Below, in pieces: positions 43,602 to 50,721 of a stretch of 64,000 nt of DNA (within the stretch, counting starts at the first letter, position 1; every line of letters starts with the position of its first letter). Below the pieces are notes generated by a model. That model was not told where the DNA came from and ran no database searches. It saw nothing but the letters and a program-made list of their open reading frames with translations. This DNA is from Niabella agricola (GTDB lineage Bacteria; Bacteroidota; Bacteroidia; Chitinophagales; Chitinophagaceae). The stretch lies in the NCBI RefSeq assembly GCF_021538615.1, contig NZ_JAJHIZ010000002.1:372001-436000 (forward strand). The letters are read 5' to 3'. A program made the position numbers and the translations under genes.

Positions 43602-44557
43602 TGAAACAAAGTTTGTTGTTGTTTTAGAGGGGGCTCTTCAAAAATATCACAATAGCTGAAAAAGTAGGCCATTAGAACAAATACAGCATCCTGATAAACC
43701 TTCCCTTGTTTAGGATAAGCCTTTTTTGCAATATCAAAAAAGACTAAATCATTTTTACTATCTGAATCTGGGATTTCCTGTATAGCGTCTTTATATAATT
43801 TCGAAAACGTATTCTTGAGATCATCCTTAGCAAAGGTGCTGTTTATTTTAAAAAAATCTTTAAGAGCTCCATCTTGATAAGAACCATAACGCAAAAATGT
43901 TGCTGCCGGTGAGCTGAGGGAATTAAATACTATTTTTTCTTCGAAGTCAGGATTTACTGGAAAATTCTCGGGTGATGCGCCGTCTTTTAAACTTATTAAA
44001 TACTCGATAACTTCATTAAGATTTGACACATTTAAGCTTATATTTTCTGCTGTGGGGATTTTGCCAAGTACATCTTCAATATTACTGTGCGGTAATTTTA
44101 GAAAGATATCTTCCAAATGTTGGCTTAAAAATGGCTTACATTTTACCCCGGCATGATTTTCTTCTATTTTTGTTAATTCCGGATGTAAGGAGGGATATGT
44201 GCCTTGATACTTATCATTTAATACAAAATTAAATTCTAAAATTGGCGTTACTTTGGTATTCCAATATGCGTATAGGCCATTGAAATCGGTCACAAGCTTT
44301 TCAATCGTGTCCTTTTCTTTGTGTGAAAGATTTTCCGGAGCATATACTTGATAATACTGCCCCGTTGATTTGATAAATCCATCATTTTTTCTATCACCAA
44401 ATTGCCCCTGTGGCTTAATCTGAATGAAATCAATATTATGCAGCCTCATTATTTTTGAGAAGAAGTCTTCATAATTTTGCCCATTTCTTTTGTAAATCTC
44501 CAATTGAAATAGCTTTCGAGCAATATATAGATCATCAGCAGTTAAGGTTACAAACAT
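43598..44557 (-). CDS. ABC-three-component system CTD-containing protein with restriction-endonuclease-like N-terminus
   Basis: A 319-aa protein. Residues about 25-75 (FFSKIMRLHNIDFIQIKPQG, GDRKNDGF, YYQVYAPE) resemble an Mrr-like restriction-endonuclease fold, in which G-D-x-x-x-D and the Q-x-K strand are partly kept. The usual Lys is replaced by Tyr (QVY), so nuclease activity is doubtful. The remaining helical part would be the ABC-3C C-terminal domain that links the effector to the ATPase. First of the three ABC-3C genes, 26 nt after higA. Likely role: a sensor or effector in anti-invader defence (inference). Confidence 0.7.
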   Translation of the reverse strand: MFVTLTADDLYIARKLFQLEIYKRNGQNYEDFFSKIMRLHNIDFIQIKPQGQFGDRKNDGFIKSTGQYYQVYAPENLSHKEKDTIEKLVTDFNGLYAYWNTKVTPILEFNFVLNDKYQGTYPSLHPELTKIEENHAGVKCKPFLSQHLEDIFLKLPHSNIEDVLGKIPTAENISLNVSNLNEVIEYLISLKDGASPENFPVNPDFEEKIVFNSLSSPAATFLRYGSYQDGALKDFFKINSTFAKDDLKNTFSKLYKDAIQEIPDSDSKNDLVFFDIAKKAYPKQGKVYQDAVFVLMAYFFSYCDIFEEPPLKQQQTLFQ

Positions 44558-44583
44558 TGCAGTTAATTTAGAACATATAAAAT

Positions 44584-45030
44584 TTAAACATACGCCAATT
44601 CTTTCCTAGTGTTCATTACACTTGCATTTCTTAAATGTGCATTTTCAGGTACCGTTAATTTATAGGGACGGTTAAGCGCCTCCTGCGAAATTTTAAAACG
44701 GGCGGCCAGCTTACGGATCACTTCTTTTGAAAGCCCTTTTTTATAGTTCAAAATATCAGAAATATATCCTTTGCTTATATTTAAAACGGGCACCAGGTCT
44801 TTGGCCTTAAGATCATGTTCTTTCATAAGAGATTGCAAAAGTTGTATAGGGTTTAACTCTTCAAAAGTATTATGCACCTCATCCCATTTTTCAATAAGCA
44901 GGGTAAGCAATGCAATTTCATCTTTTGTATCCCGGTCTTTATTGCCGGAAAACAACAATTGCTCCAATGCGTTACAATAGTCCCGGTACTGGGTTTTACT
45001 GGTAATTACCTTATATTTTAATGCTGCCAT
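44584..45030 (-). CDS. higA: HigA-type antitoxin (XRE HTH)
   Basis: A 148-aa antitoxin. A helical N-terminal region (TKDEIALLTLLIEKWDEVHN) is followed by an XRE HTH at about residues 68-122 (LMKEHDLKAKDLVPVLNISK then GYISDILNYKKGLSKEVIRK). It neutralises the HigB-type toxin encoded 12 nt upstream and probably represses the operon through the perfect inverted repeat upstream of higB. The gene order toxin-antitoxin is the HigBA order. Only 26 nt separate it from the ABC-3C genes on the same strand. Confidence 0.9.
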   Translation of the reverse strand: MAALKYKVITSKTQYRDYCNALEQLLFSGNKDRDTKDEIALLTLLIEKWDEVHNTFEELNPIQLLQSLMKEHDLKAKDLVPVLNISKGYISDILNYKKGLSKEVIRKLAARFKISQEALNRPYKLTVPENAHLRNASVMNTRKELAYV

Positions 45031-45042
45031 AATTGCTTTTCT

Positions 45043-45375
45043 TTAATAGTCGCTTCTGGTGTATTGTTCATCATTTGCACATAACTTATCATACTGTGCA
45101 TGCGTGCCAATCCAGCAAATGAATAAATGCATTTGTTTATCTCCAAAAGCATATTTGCCAATCATCCTGTATTTATTACCGCCAATATCAAATACCACTC
45201 TGTTGCTGCCATTGCCCAGCAAATCAGCACTGGGAAATGTGGCTAAAATATCCGCCGGATTGTCCCAATCTCCATACTTTACTTTTATAAGCCATTCTGC
45301 AAATGAGGTCCTGCTTTGAGCATTATGTCTTACAAAATCTTCTATGGTTTCTTTTCTTATCAGGTGAACTTTCAT
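45043..45375 (-). CDS. higB: HigB-type mRNA interferase toxin
   Basis: A 110-aa RelE/ParE-fold toxin of the HigB family (COG4680 type): KETIEDFVRHNAQSRTSFAE, then FPSADLLGNGSNRVVFDIGG, NKYRMIGKYAFGDKQMHLF and a C-terminal IGTHAQYDKL. Such toxins cleave mRNA at the ribosome. It is the first gene of a leftward operon with higA and, by spacing, the ABC-3C genes. An 11-bp perfect inverted repeat lies 20 nt upstream of the ATG. Confidence 0.92.
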   Translation of the reverse strand: MKVHLIRKETIEDFVRHNAQSRTSFAEWLIKVKYGDWDNPADILATFPSADLLGNGSNRVVFDIGGNKYRMIGKYAFGDKQMHLFICWIGTHAQYDKLCANDEQYTRSDY

Positions 45376-45395
45376 AGCAAAATTACGTTTTTTTA

Positions 45396-45426
45396 TTTAA
45401 AAGTTCACATTTAGAGAACTTTTAAA
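45396..45426. promoter_or_regulatory. Predicted HigA operator: perfect inverted repeat TTTAAAAGTTC-N9-GAACTTTTAAA
   Basis: Arms at 45396-45406 and 45416-45426 are perfect 11-bp complements with a 9-bp spacer, beginning 20 bp upstream of the higB ATG. Centre-to-centre spacing of 20 bp (about two helical turns) fits a dimeric HTH repressor. A TAATTTTG (-7-like) box lies at 45378-45385 between it and the ATG. Confidence 0.75.
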
Positions 45427-45554
45427 TACTGCAAGCTAACCAATTAAAAACAATAGCACTGCTAAAATACTTAGTTTTATTAAAAGCAGATAAGTAAGTT
45501 ATACACAGGCCGTTAAAACTTGTTATTCCACCACTTGAACAAAAAACGGTTCTT

Positions 45555-46682
45555 TTAAAACAAAGCATCATTTAACAGGTAGCTGGTGCTTCTGCCACCC
45601 GCAGGCTCTTTCACCAACAGTTGCCGGTTTATCAGGTCCTGGATATCCCGTATAGCTGTGTCTTGGGAGGTTTTGGCAATTTTTGCCCATTTGGAGGAGG
45701 TGAGCTTACCGGTAAATCCATCCAGCAATTTATTCAGCATCAGCTTTTGCCGGTCGTTTAAAGTATGCGTGGCCGGCTGTTTCCAAAAGGTTGCCTTCTT
45801 CATTACCCCGGCTAGCGTAGCGCCTGCTGCCTCTATGGATCGTTCCAAACAGCCCAGGAACCAATGGATCCATGGGGTTATATCCATCCGGCCTTTTTGG
45901 GTTGCCTCCAGTATATCATAATAGGCCTTACGTTCAGCACGGATCTGGGTAGACATGCTGTAAAACCGCTGCCGCGTTTCATCTGCACGGGCCAGCTGCA
46001 TATCCGTTATAGCCCGGGCAATACGGCCATTACCATCATCAAACGGGTGTATCGTTACAAACCATAAATGGGCAATAGCTGCTCTTAATACCGGGTCTGT
46101 TTTATCCGGAGCATTAAACCAATCCAGGAATGCTTTCATTTCAGCCGGAACCTGGTCTGCATCCGGTGCCTGGAAATGCACGGTCTCTCGCTCCATAGGG
46201 CCGGATACAACCTGCATAGGATCATCAGGCAGGTTATCCCGCCATTGGCCGGTTACGATCCGGTGCATACCACTGCGCCCTGCTGGGAACAAAGAGGCCT
46301 GCCAGCCAAAAAGACGGTCTTCAGTAAGTAACTCCTGATATTGCTGGGTAGCATCCAGCATCATTTCTACAACGCCCTCCACATTACGATCGGCAGGAAC
46401 TAAACCGGCTATATCCATTCCCAAACGCCGGGCTACAGAAGAGCGCACCTGTTGAGCATCTAATAGCTCACCCTCTATTTCACTGGATTTGAGCACATCT
46501 AATGTAAGGGTTTGCAAGGTAGCTTCCTCCCGCAGGGTAAACCCCAGGTTTTCCATCCGCCCTAATAGCCGGCCCTGTTGATGGCGTACGCCTGCCAGCA
46601 CGGAAGCTATTTCTCCCGTGTTCCATTGAAAATGAGGCCATTGGGTCAATTGATAGATATAAATTCTACGCATTTTATGCAA
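45555..46682 (-). CDS. Fic family protein (AMPylator-type, class II, with N-terminal inhibitory helix)
   Basis: A 375-aa protein. The DUF4172-like N-terminus (IYIYQLTQWPHFQWNTGEIA) is followed by the inhibitory motif SSEIEG at residues 66-71, which fits S/T-x-x-x-E-G/N of class II Fic proteins. The Fic active site HPFDDGNGRIAR is intact at 212-223. The C-terminal winged helix is at about 305-370 (LNDRQKLMLNKLLDGF then SQDTAIRDIQDLINRQLLVK). It transfers AMP from ATP to a target hydroxyl and can be self-inhibited. Start at Met1 or at Met4. Part of the conflict-gene block, upstream of higBA. Confidence 0.93.
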   Translation of the reverse strand: MHKMRRIYIYQLTQWPHFQWNTGEIASVLAGVRHQQGRLLGRMENLGFTLREEATLQTLTLDVLKSSEIEGELLDAQQVRSSVARRLGMDIAGLVPADRNVEGVVEMMLDATQQYQELLTEDRLFGWQASLFPAGRSGMHRIVTGQWRDNLPDDPMQVVSGPMERETVHFQAPDADQVPAEMKAFLDWFNAPDKTDPVLRAAIAHLWFVTIHPFDDGNGRIARAITDMQLARADETRQRFYSMSTQIRAERKAYYDILEATQKGRMDITPWIHWFLGCLERSIEAAGATLAGVMKKATFWKQPATHTLNDRQKLMLNKLLDGFTGKLTSSKWAKIAKTSQDTAIRDIQDLINRQLLVKEPAGGRSTSYLLNDALF

Positions 46683-46731
46683 CGAATATATTAAATATTC
46701 TCCGCATTAGCAATTTTTATACGCAAAAAAC

Positions 46732-46758
46732 GCGAAGAATAGCGCTGTTGTTCTTCGC
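46732..46758. repeat. Perfect 8-bp inverted repeat GCGAAGAA-N11-TTCTTCGC upstream of fic
   Basis: Arms at 46732-46739 and 46751-46758, starting 50 bp upstream of the fic start. It may be an operator for the Fic winged helix or a hairpin terminating transcription from upstream; there is no clean T run. Confidence 0.5.
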
Positions 46759-46918
46759 ACACACTCTGAGTATAATATGAATTTTCATCAATGGCTCGTT
46801 GCTTTCTGTAATTTCCTGGCTTTAGATTGAAGCCCCTTGGGCTTGTTTTATAATGCAATAGGCCTATAGCCCGTAGCCTCCTTTTTTCTTTTTCTAATGT
46901 TCCGGTAGTATTCCCGCT

Positions 46919-47191
46919 CTATTTGTGATGTAGCATAGTCCTCTTGTAAATGAGCTTTTCTTTAACCCCTTCAACGGAACGAAGAGGAAATAAGATTTTA
47001 TAAAATTCTGATTGTTTAAAACTCATAGGGATCGAGAGCACCGGGCATTCAATCTTCATAATAATTCCATAGGACGTCGATTCTTTAAAATACCGCTTAA
47101 CACCATTCTGCACACCAATTAATAAAAGGTCTGTTTTATTTTCGATGCAGTACTTATATATAAAAACAAACCGCATCACCAACACGAGCAA
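46919..47191 (-). pseudogene. Remnant of a universal stress protein (UspA C-terminal part)
   Basis: A 90-aa frame whose middle reads YKYCIENKTDLLLIGVQNGV, then KRYFKESTSYGIIMKIECPV and LSIP. This resembles the C-terminal half of Usp domains (nucleotide loop G-x2-G-x9-G(S/T), then a CPVL strand), but the glycine loop is degraded. The N-terminal half of a Usp domain is absent. Most likely a decayed fragment at the edge of the accessory block. Confidence 0.55.
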
Positions 47192-47203
47192 AACCCTTCT
47201 CTT

Positions 47204-47452
47204 CTATAAAACATAAGGACACCCTGCACCAGCACATTCATATTGTGGCCAGCCGGATTGGCTATTAGCGGCAAGGTGATTTAGCTGCCCGGTAAAATCT
47301 AAAACTTCTTTGGGCAATGTTTTCTGCCGGCTGGCGATATGGCTGTTAAAAGCTGCTTCAGTTATTTCCAGTTCCAGTGCGGAGCAAGCCACCCGAAAAC
47401 GGTAGCTGCGTTTAACTGGTTTGTTTGGCCTGTCGCCTTTGTTTTTTTTCAT
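47204..47452 (-). CDS. Small hypothetical basic protein, possibly a MobC-like remnant
   Basis: An 82-aa protein with a basic N-terminus (KKNKGDRPNKPVKRSYRF) and the segment LPKEVLDFTGQLNHLAAN, which recalls the end of MobC/relaxosome accessory proteins where a G-x-N-L-N-Q motif is expected. The motif is not completed here and the tail is unusual. Either a truncated mobilisation protein or an unknown small protein. Next to the Usp remnant. Confidence 0.35.
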   Translation of the reverse strand: MKKNKGDRPNKPVKRSYRFRVACSALELEITEAAFNSHIASRQKTLPKEVLDFTGQLNHLAANSQSGWPQYECAGAGCPYVL

Positions 47453-47604
47453 TTGGTGTATTCAAAGCAGGAGCCAGTGCATATTGGAAACTGGCTAAAT
47501 AGTTTTATGCTGTATACTATTTCTTAGGCAGGAAGTTCTGATTGCTGAAGGGAGAGGAGAAGGATGGTAAATTTGTAATTAAGAAAGAGGTTATTTGATT
47601 AAAG

Positions 47605-49005
47605 CTACATGCGGCTACGGTGCTTATGTTTCATATGCCCCAATTTCATTAAAGCCGGGGATATCCGTAAATATACCTGCAGCGCCATGGGCGTTCTCCC
47701 ATAAAATTCGTTCAATGTTGCAGGCGCTTTATAAATGCTCCATTGCCCGCCCACCGCAAACCGGGTATCCCGGCATTCAAACAGGTCATAATTCAATCCG
47801 GTGGAAAAAGCATGAATGCCCCATATTGCATGCGCGTTAAAATCAGGAGTCAATACCAATTCTTCAGCTGACTTTTCTGTAAACTCATAGCGTGTATAGA
47901 TTGCAGCTTTTCTCTTTGTTAAGGAGCCCTCAACCATAAATGCATGCTGGCCGCTGTGATCCTTTTGCTTATTCATGCCCCAAAGCGCTGTGGCGTTTAA
48001 AAGGCTGCCGTTGTTTAGTTGAGTACTGAAGATGGCCGAGGCACTGCTTTTATATACATTTTCCTGCGGGTGCAAGGCCTCTGGGCTTTTTAAATATCCC
48101 TGGGAAATCTGCAGCGCCCAATGCGAAGAGGGATTGAAGGACAGGCGCCCGCTCCAGGAGTTAAACCTGGGCCTGTCAAATCCGTATCGTTCCTCATCGG
48201 GTTCGCTGCCTGTGAACGATGATCCCTCCAGTTTGAATTTCCCGATCCGCACACCTGCGGTAACCACGCCAAAGGTAATATGGGTGGCATCCACCCAATG
48301 GTGCGATATGGGAGAGTTGGGATTATCAAGCGCGGAAGGGCGATGCATAAAAGTAACGGGGCCTAATGCCGGCTCCCCCGGGTAGGCCGCATAAATAAAG
48401 GCATCAACATTTTTTGTAAAGGAATGGGCATAGCTAACGGATAATTCGGAAAACAGGTCGTGCGGGTGCTGCCGGTCAACCAATGGCTGCCCTTTATAGC
48501 TTTCTCCTGTTTGAAACAACAGGGGATATCCACGGCCGCCCTGTATGAGCGGATCTAATGAGAACATGGAGCTAAAATGAAGCAGCCCCTTATTGCCTGC
48601 CTTCCGCTGTCCCATTAACATAAACCAGGTGGGTGCATCAAACCGGTCTCCACCTCTTTTTTCGCTGTTATTTACATTTTGACTGTTGGAGCGCATAAAT
48701 ATATTCCCGTGTACCATATACATCCACTTTTTTGAATGGATCATATAACCATATATAGGAGCAGCATCCGGCAGCCATCCCGTACCGGAACCGTTCCTGC
48801 TCATAGGAAGGTTAAGGGAAAACGCATGTGTCATGGGAACATCGGTCTGTGGGTGAGGCATTTGTATCTTGTCTCCGGGTATGCTATCCGTTTTCATCCC
48901 GCTGGTATCAGCGGTGTTCTTTTCCCGGGGCTTTGAATGCTCATGCTGAGCGTATCCCAACGTTGCAATACTGCATATGATCACCATTAAGAAAACCCGG
49001 TTCAT
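47605..49005 (-). CDS. Exported outer-membrane-type protein of the copper cluster
   Basis: A 466-aa protein with a signal peptide (MNRVFLMVIICSIATLGYAQ), a His/Met-rich mature N-terminus (HEHSKPREKN, MKTDSIPGDKIQMPHPQT) and many alternating aromatic strands ending in basic MKHKHRSRM. It looks like an outer-membrane beta-barrel of about 16 strands. The family is known to me only as a hypothetical protein seen in Bacteroidota copper loci. His/Met residues at both ends suggest metal contact. Divergent from the copper operon, it may share its control region. Confidence 0.7.
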   Translation of the reverse strand: MNRVFLMVIICSIATLGYAQHEHSKPREKNTADTSGMKTDSIPGDKIQMPHPQTDVPMTHAFSLNLPMSRNGSGTGWLPDAAPIYGYMIHSKKWMYMVHGNIFMRSNSQNVNNSEKRGGDRFDAPTWFMLMGQRKAGNKGLLHFSSMFSLDPLIQGGRGYPLLFQTGESYKGQPLVDRQHPHDLFSELSVSYAHSFTKNVDAFIYAAYPGEPALGPVTFMHRPSALDNPNSPISHHWVDATHITFGVVTAGVRIGKFKLEGSSFTGSEPDEERYGFDRPRFNSWSGRLSFNPSSHWALQISQGYLKSPEALHPQENVYKSSASAIFSTQLNNGSLLNATALWGMNKQKDHSGQHAFMVEGSLTKRKAAIYTRYEFTEKSAEELVLTPDFNAHAIWGIHAFSTGLNYDLFECRDTRFAVGGQWSIYKAPATLNEFYGRTPMALQVYLRISPALMKLGHMKHKHRSRM

Positions 49006-49313
49006 GATGCGGATATTTTATCCGGGAATACAACTACGCCCGGAGCTTGTTTATTGCACGTTGCTTCTATACCTGAATTCCAAGGGTTAAAGCACAAACA
49101 CCCTGCCAATACGCTGGCCAGGTACAGCACCGGTTGCCGGCGGGTTTAAAGCCGTCCGATAACAGGGAAGCCTTCGGTAATGACGCTTCCGGGGAGCAGG
49201 GAAAATGGCTCTCAAAAGCCCGCATTGGCAGTTGGTAAAAAGCTACGGTTGTGGGAATGATATAAAAGGAACAATAAAATGTGTAAAATTTTTCCGTTTT
49301 TATTAATAGCTTT
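49006..49313. other. Divergent control region of the copper cluster
   Basis: 308 bp between the leftward outer-membrane gene and the rightward Cys-rich gene. A TAGCTTTG box at 49307-49314 matches the -7 consensus on the plus strand. If used, the next gene would be nearly leaderless and start at the TTG at 49320. No clear CopY/CueR-type palindrome was found by eye. Confidence 0.45.
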
Positions 49314-49715
49314 GTGGTGTTGAAATATTTAAGGCTCCATATTAGTCTGTTCGTGTTGTTTGGGTTGGGATTGTTTTTGGTTCCCAATTCAGGTTCTGCC
49401 TGTGCAACAAAAGCAACAAAGGCAGTGCATGCAGCCAGTGTAACCGAAAAATCGCACAAGCCAGAAAAGAAAAACTGTTGCAAAACAAAAACCTGTAAGA
49501 ACGACAAAAGTCGTAAGCAGCATAATTGTAACGGTAATTGCAATCATAATTCCTGCCATTGCAGCTCTTCTGTTACGTCGCTGAGCTTACCTTTTCCCAT
49601 TGAATTAAGTACAAAAGACCTTCTTACCCAATCGGATAAGAAAAAAAACGGGTTTAAGCAAGCCCGTTATTCTTCGGGCTTTCTCTCCATTTGGCTACCA
49701 CCTAAAATAAGCTAA
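49314..49715 (+). CDS. Small secreted Cys/His/Lys-rich protein, possible metal binder
   Basis: A 133-aa protein without an ATG start. GTG at 49314, GTG at 49317 or TTG at 49320 give almost the same product. A signal peptide (LHISLFVLFGLGLFLVPNSG) ends before ACATKATK. The central part packs Cys and His (KKNCCKTKTCKND, then NCNGNCNHNSCHCSSS), a good soft-metal site. Position at the head of the copper operon suggests copper binding or sensing in the periplasm. No named family recognised. Confidence 0.65.
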   Translation: MVLKYLRLHISLFVLFGLGLFLVPNSGSACATKATKAVHAASVTEKSHKPEKKNCCKTKTCKNDKSRKQHNCNGNCNHNSCHCSSSVTSLSLPFPIELSTKDLLTQSDKKKNGFKQARYSSGFLSIWLPPKIS

Positions 49716-49809
49716 ACCGGTGGCTTTACAGCCATCCGTATGTCTTGCCGGGAGCCGTATACCGCTTCGGGAAATGTTTATTTTCAACCACTCTTTAAAA
49801 GAAATCAAA

Positions 49810-50688
49810 ATGAAATCAATATCAAAAATGTTGATGATGATCCTTGTATCATTATCGGCGCTAAACGGTTTTGCACAAATCAGGAATACGAAAACGGAAA
49901 ACGTAAAGATTTATGGTAATTGCGATATGTGTAAAGCCACCATTGAAAAAGCCGGGAATCTAAAAAAAACGGTTAATGTAGTCTGGAACAAAGATACAAA
50001 AATGGCTACCCTTACTTATGACAGCGACAAAACAAACCCGGACGAAATTTTGAAACGTATTGCCTTAGCCGGCTACGATAGTGAAAAATTCCTGGCGCCG
50101 GATGATGTGTATGCAAAGCTGCCGGGCTGCTGCCGGTATGACCGTGCGGAAAAGCCCGTTGCCAGGAGCAAGGCGGCGGGAATGGATATGAAAGAAACAC
50201 AGGGCAATCATAACCATGCTGAAATGACGCCATCAGCAACTGCGGCTCCTCAAACTGCATCGCAATTAAAAGCCGTATTTGACAGCTACTTTTTGTTAAA
50301 GGATGCTCTTGTAAAAACAGATGCAACTGCTGCCGCCACGAATGCCGCTGCATTGGCTGCATCCGTTAAAGCAGTAGAAATGAACAAGCTTTCCGCAAAA
50401 GAGCATACGGCCTGGATGAACGTATTTAATAACCTCGCGGCTCATGCAGGCAGTATCTCAAAATCAAAAGATATGGCTAAACAAAGGGAGGTCTTTGCTG
50501 CACTTTCCACAAATATTTATGAGCTGGCCAAAGCCTCAAAGCAGGACGTGCCTGTTTATTATCAACACTGCCCCATGTATAATAACGGCAAGGGCGCAAA
50601 CTGGCTAAGTAAGGAAAATACGGTAAAAAATCCCTACTACGGTTCGCAGATGTTAACCTGTGGCAGTACAGTGGAAACCCTGAATTAG
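49810..50688 (+). CDS. Exported HMA-domain / DUF3347 protein
   Basis: A 292-aa periplasmic protein. The ATG at 49810 gives a signal peptide (ISKMLMMILVSLSALNGFAQ); an in-frame ATG at 49720 lies too far upstream. An HMA-like domain follows with the CDMC metal site (VKIYGNCDMCKATIEKAGNL), then a His/Met-rich linker. DUF3347 occupies about residues 150-292 (VFDSYFLLKDALVKTDATAA then YYQHCPMYNNGKGANWLS and NPYYGSQMLTCG). It probably passes copper to the ATPase or oxidase. The same DUF3347 ending recurs in the gene after copB. Confidence 0.85.
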   Translation: MKSISKMLMMILVSLSALNGFAQIRNTKTENVKIYGNCDMCKATIEKAGNLKKTVNVVWNKDTKMATLTYDSDKTNPDEILKRIALAGYDSEKFLAPDDVYAKLPGCCRYDRAEKPVARSKAAGMDMKETQGNHNHAEMTPSATAAPQTASQLKAVFDSYFLLKDALVKTDATAAATNAAALAASVKAVEMNKLSAKEHTAWMNVFNNLAAHAGSISKSKDMAKQREVFAALSTNIYELAKASKQDVPVYYQHCPMYNNGKGANWLSKENTVKNPYYGSQMLTCGSTVETLN

Positions 50689-50721
50689 GATGCCCGTTTC
50701 TAGTAAAAAATAGTTTCGATT

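Noticed and set aside
49067..49543. 158-codon minus-strand frame at the start of the copper cluster
   Set aside because: Antisense to the Cys-rich secreted protein and to non-coding DNA; composition is not protein-like.
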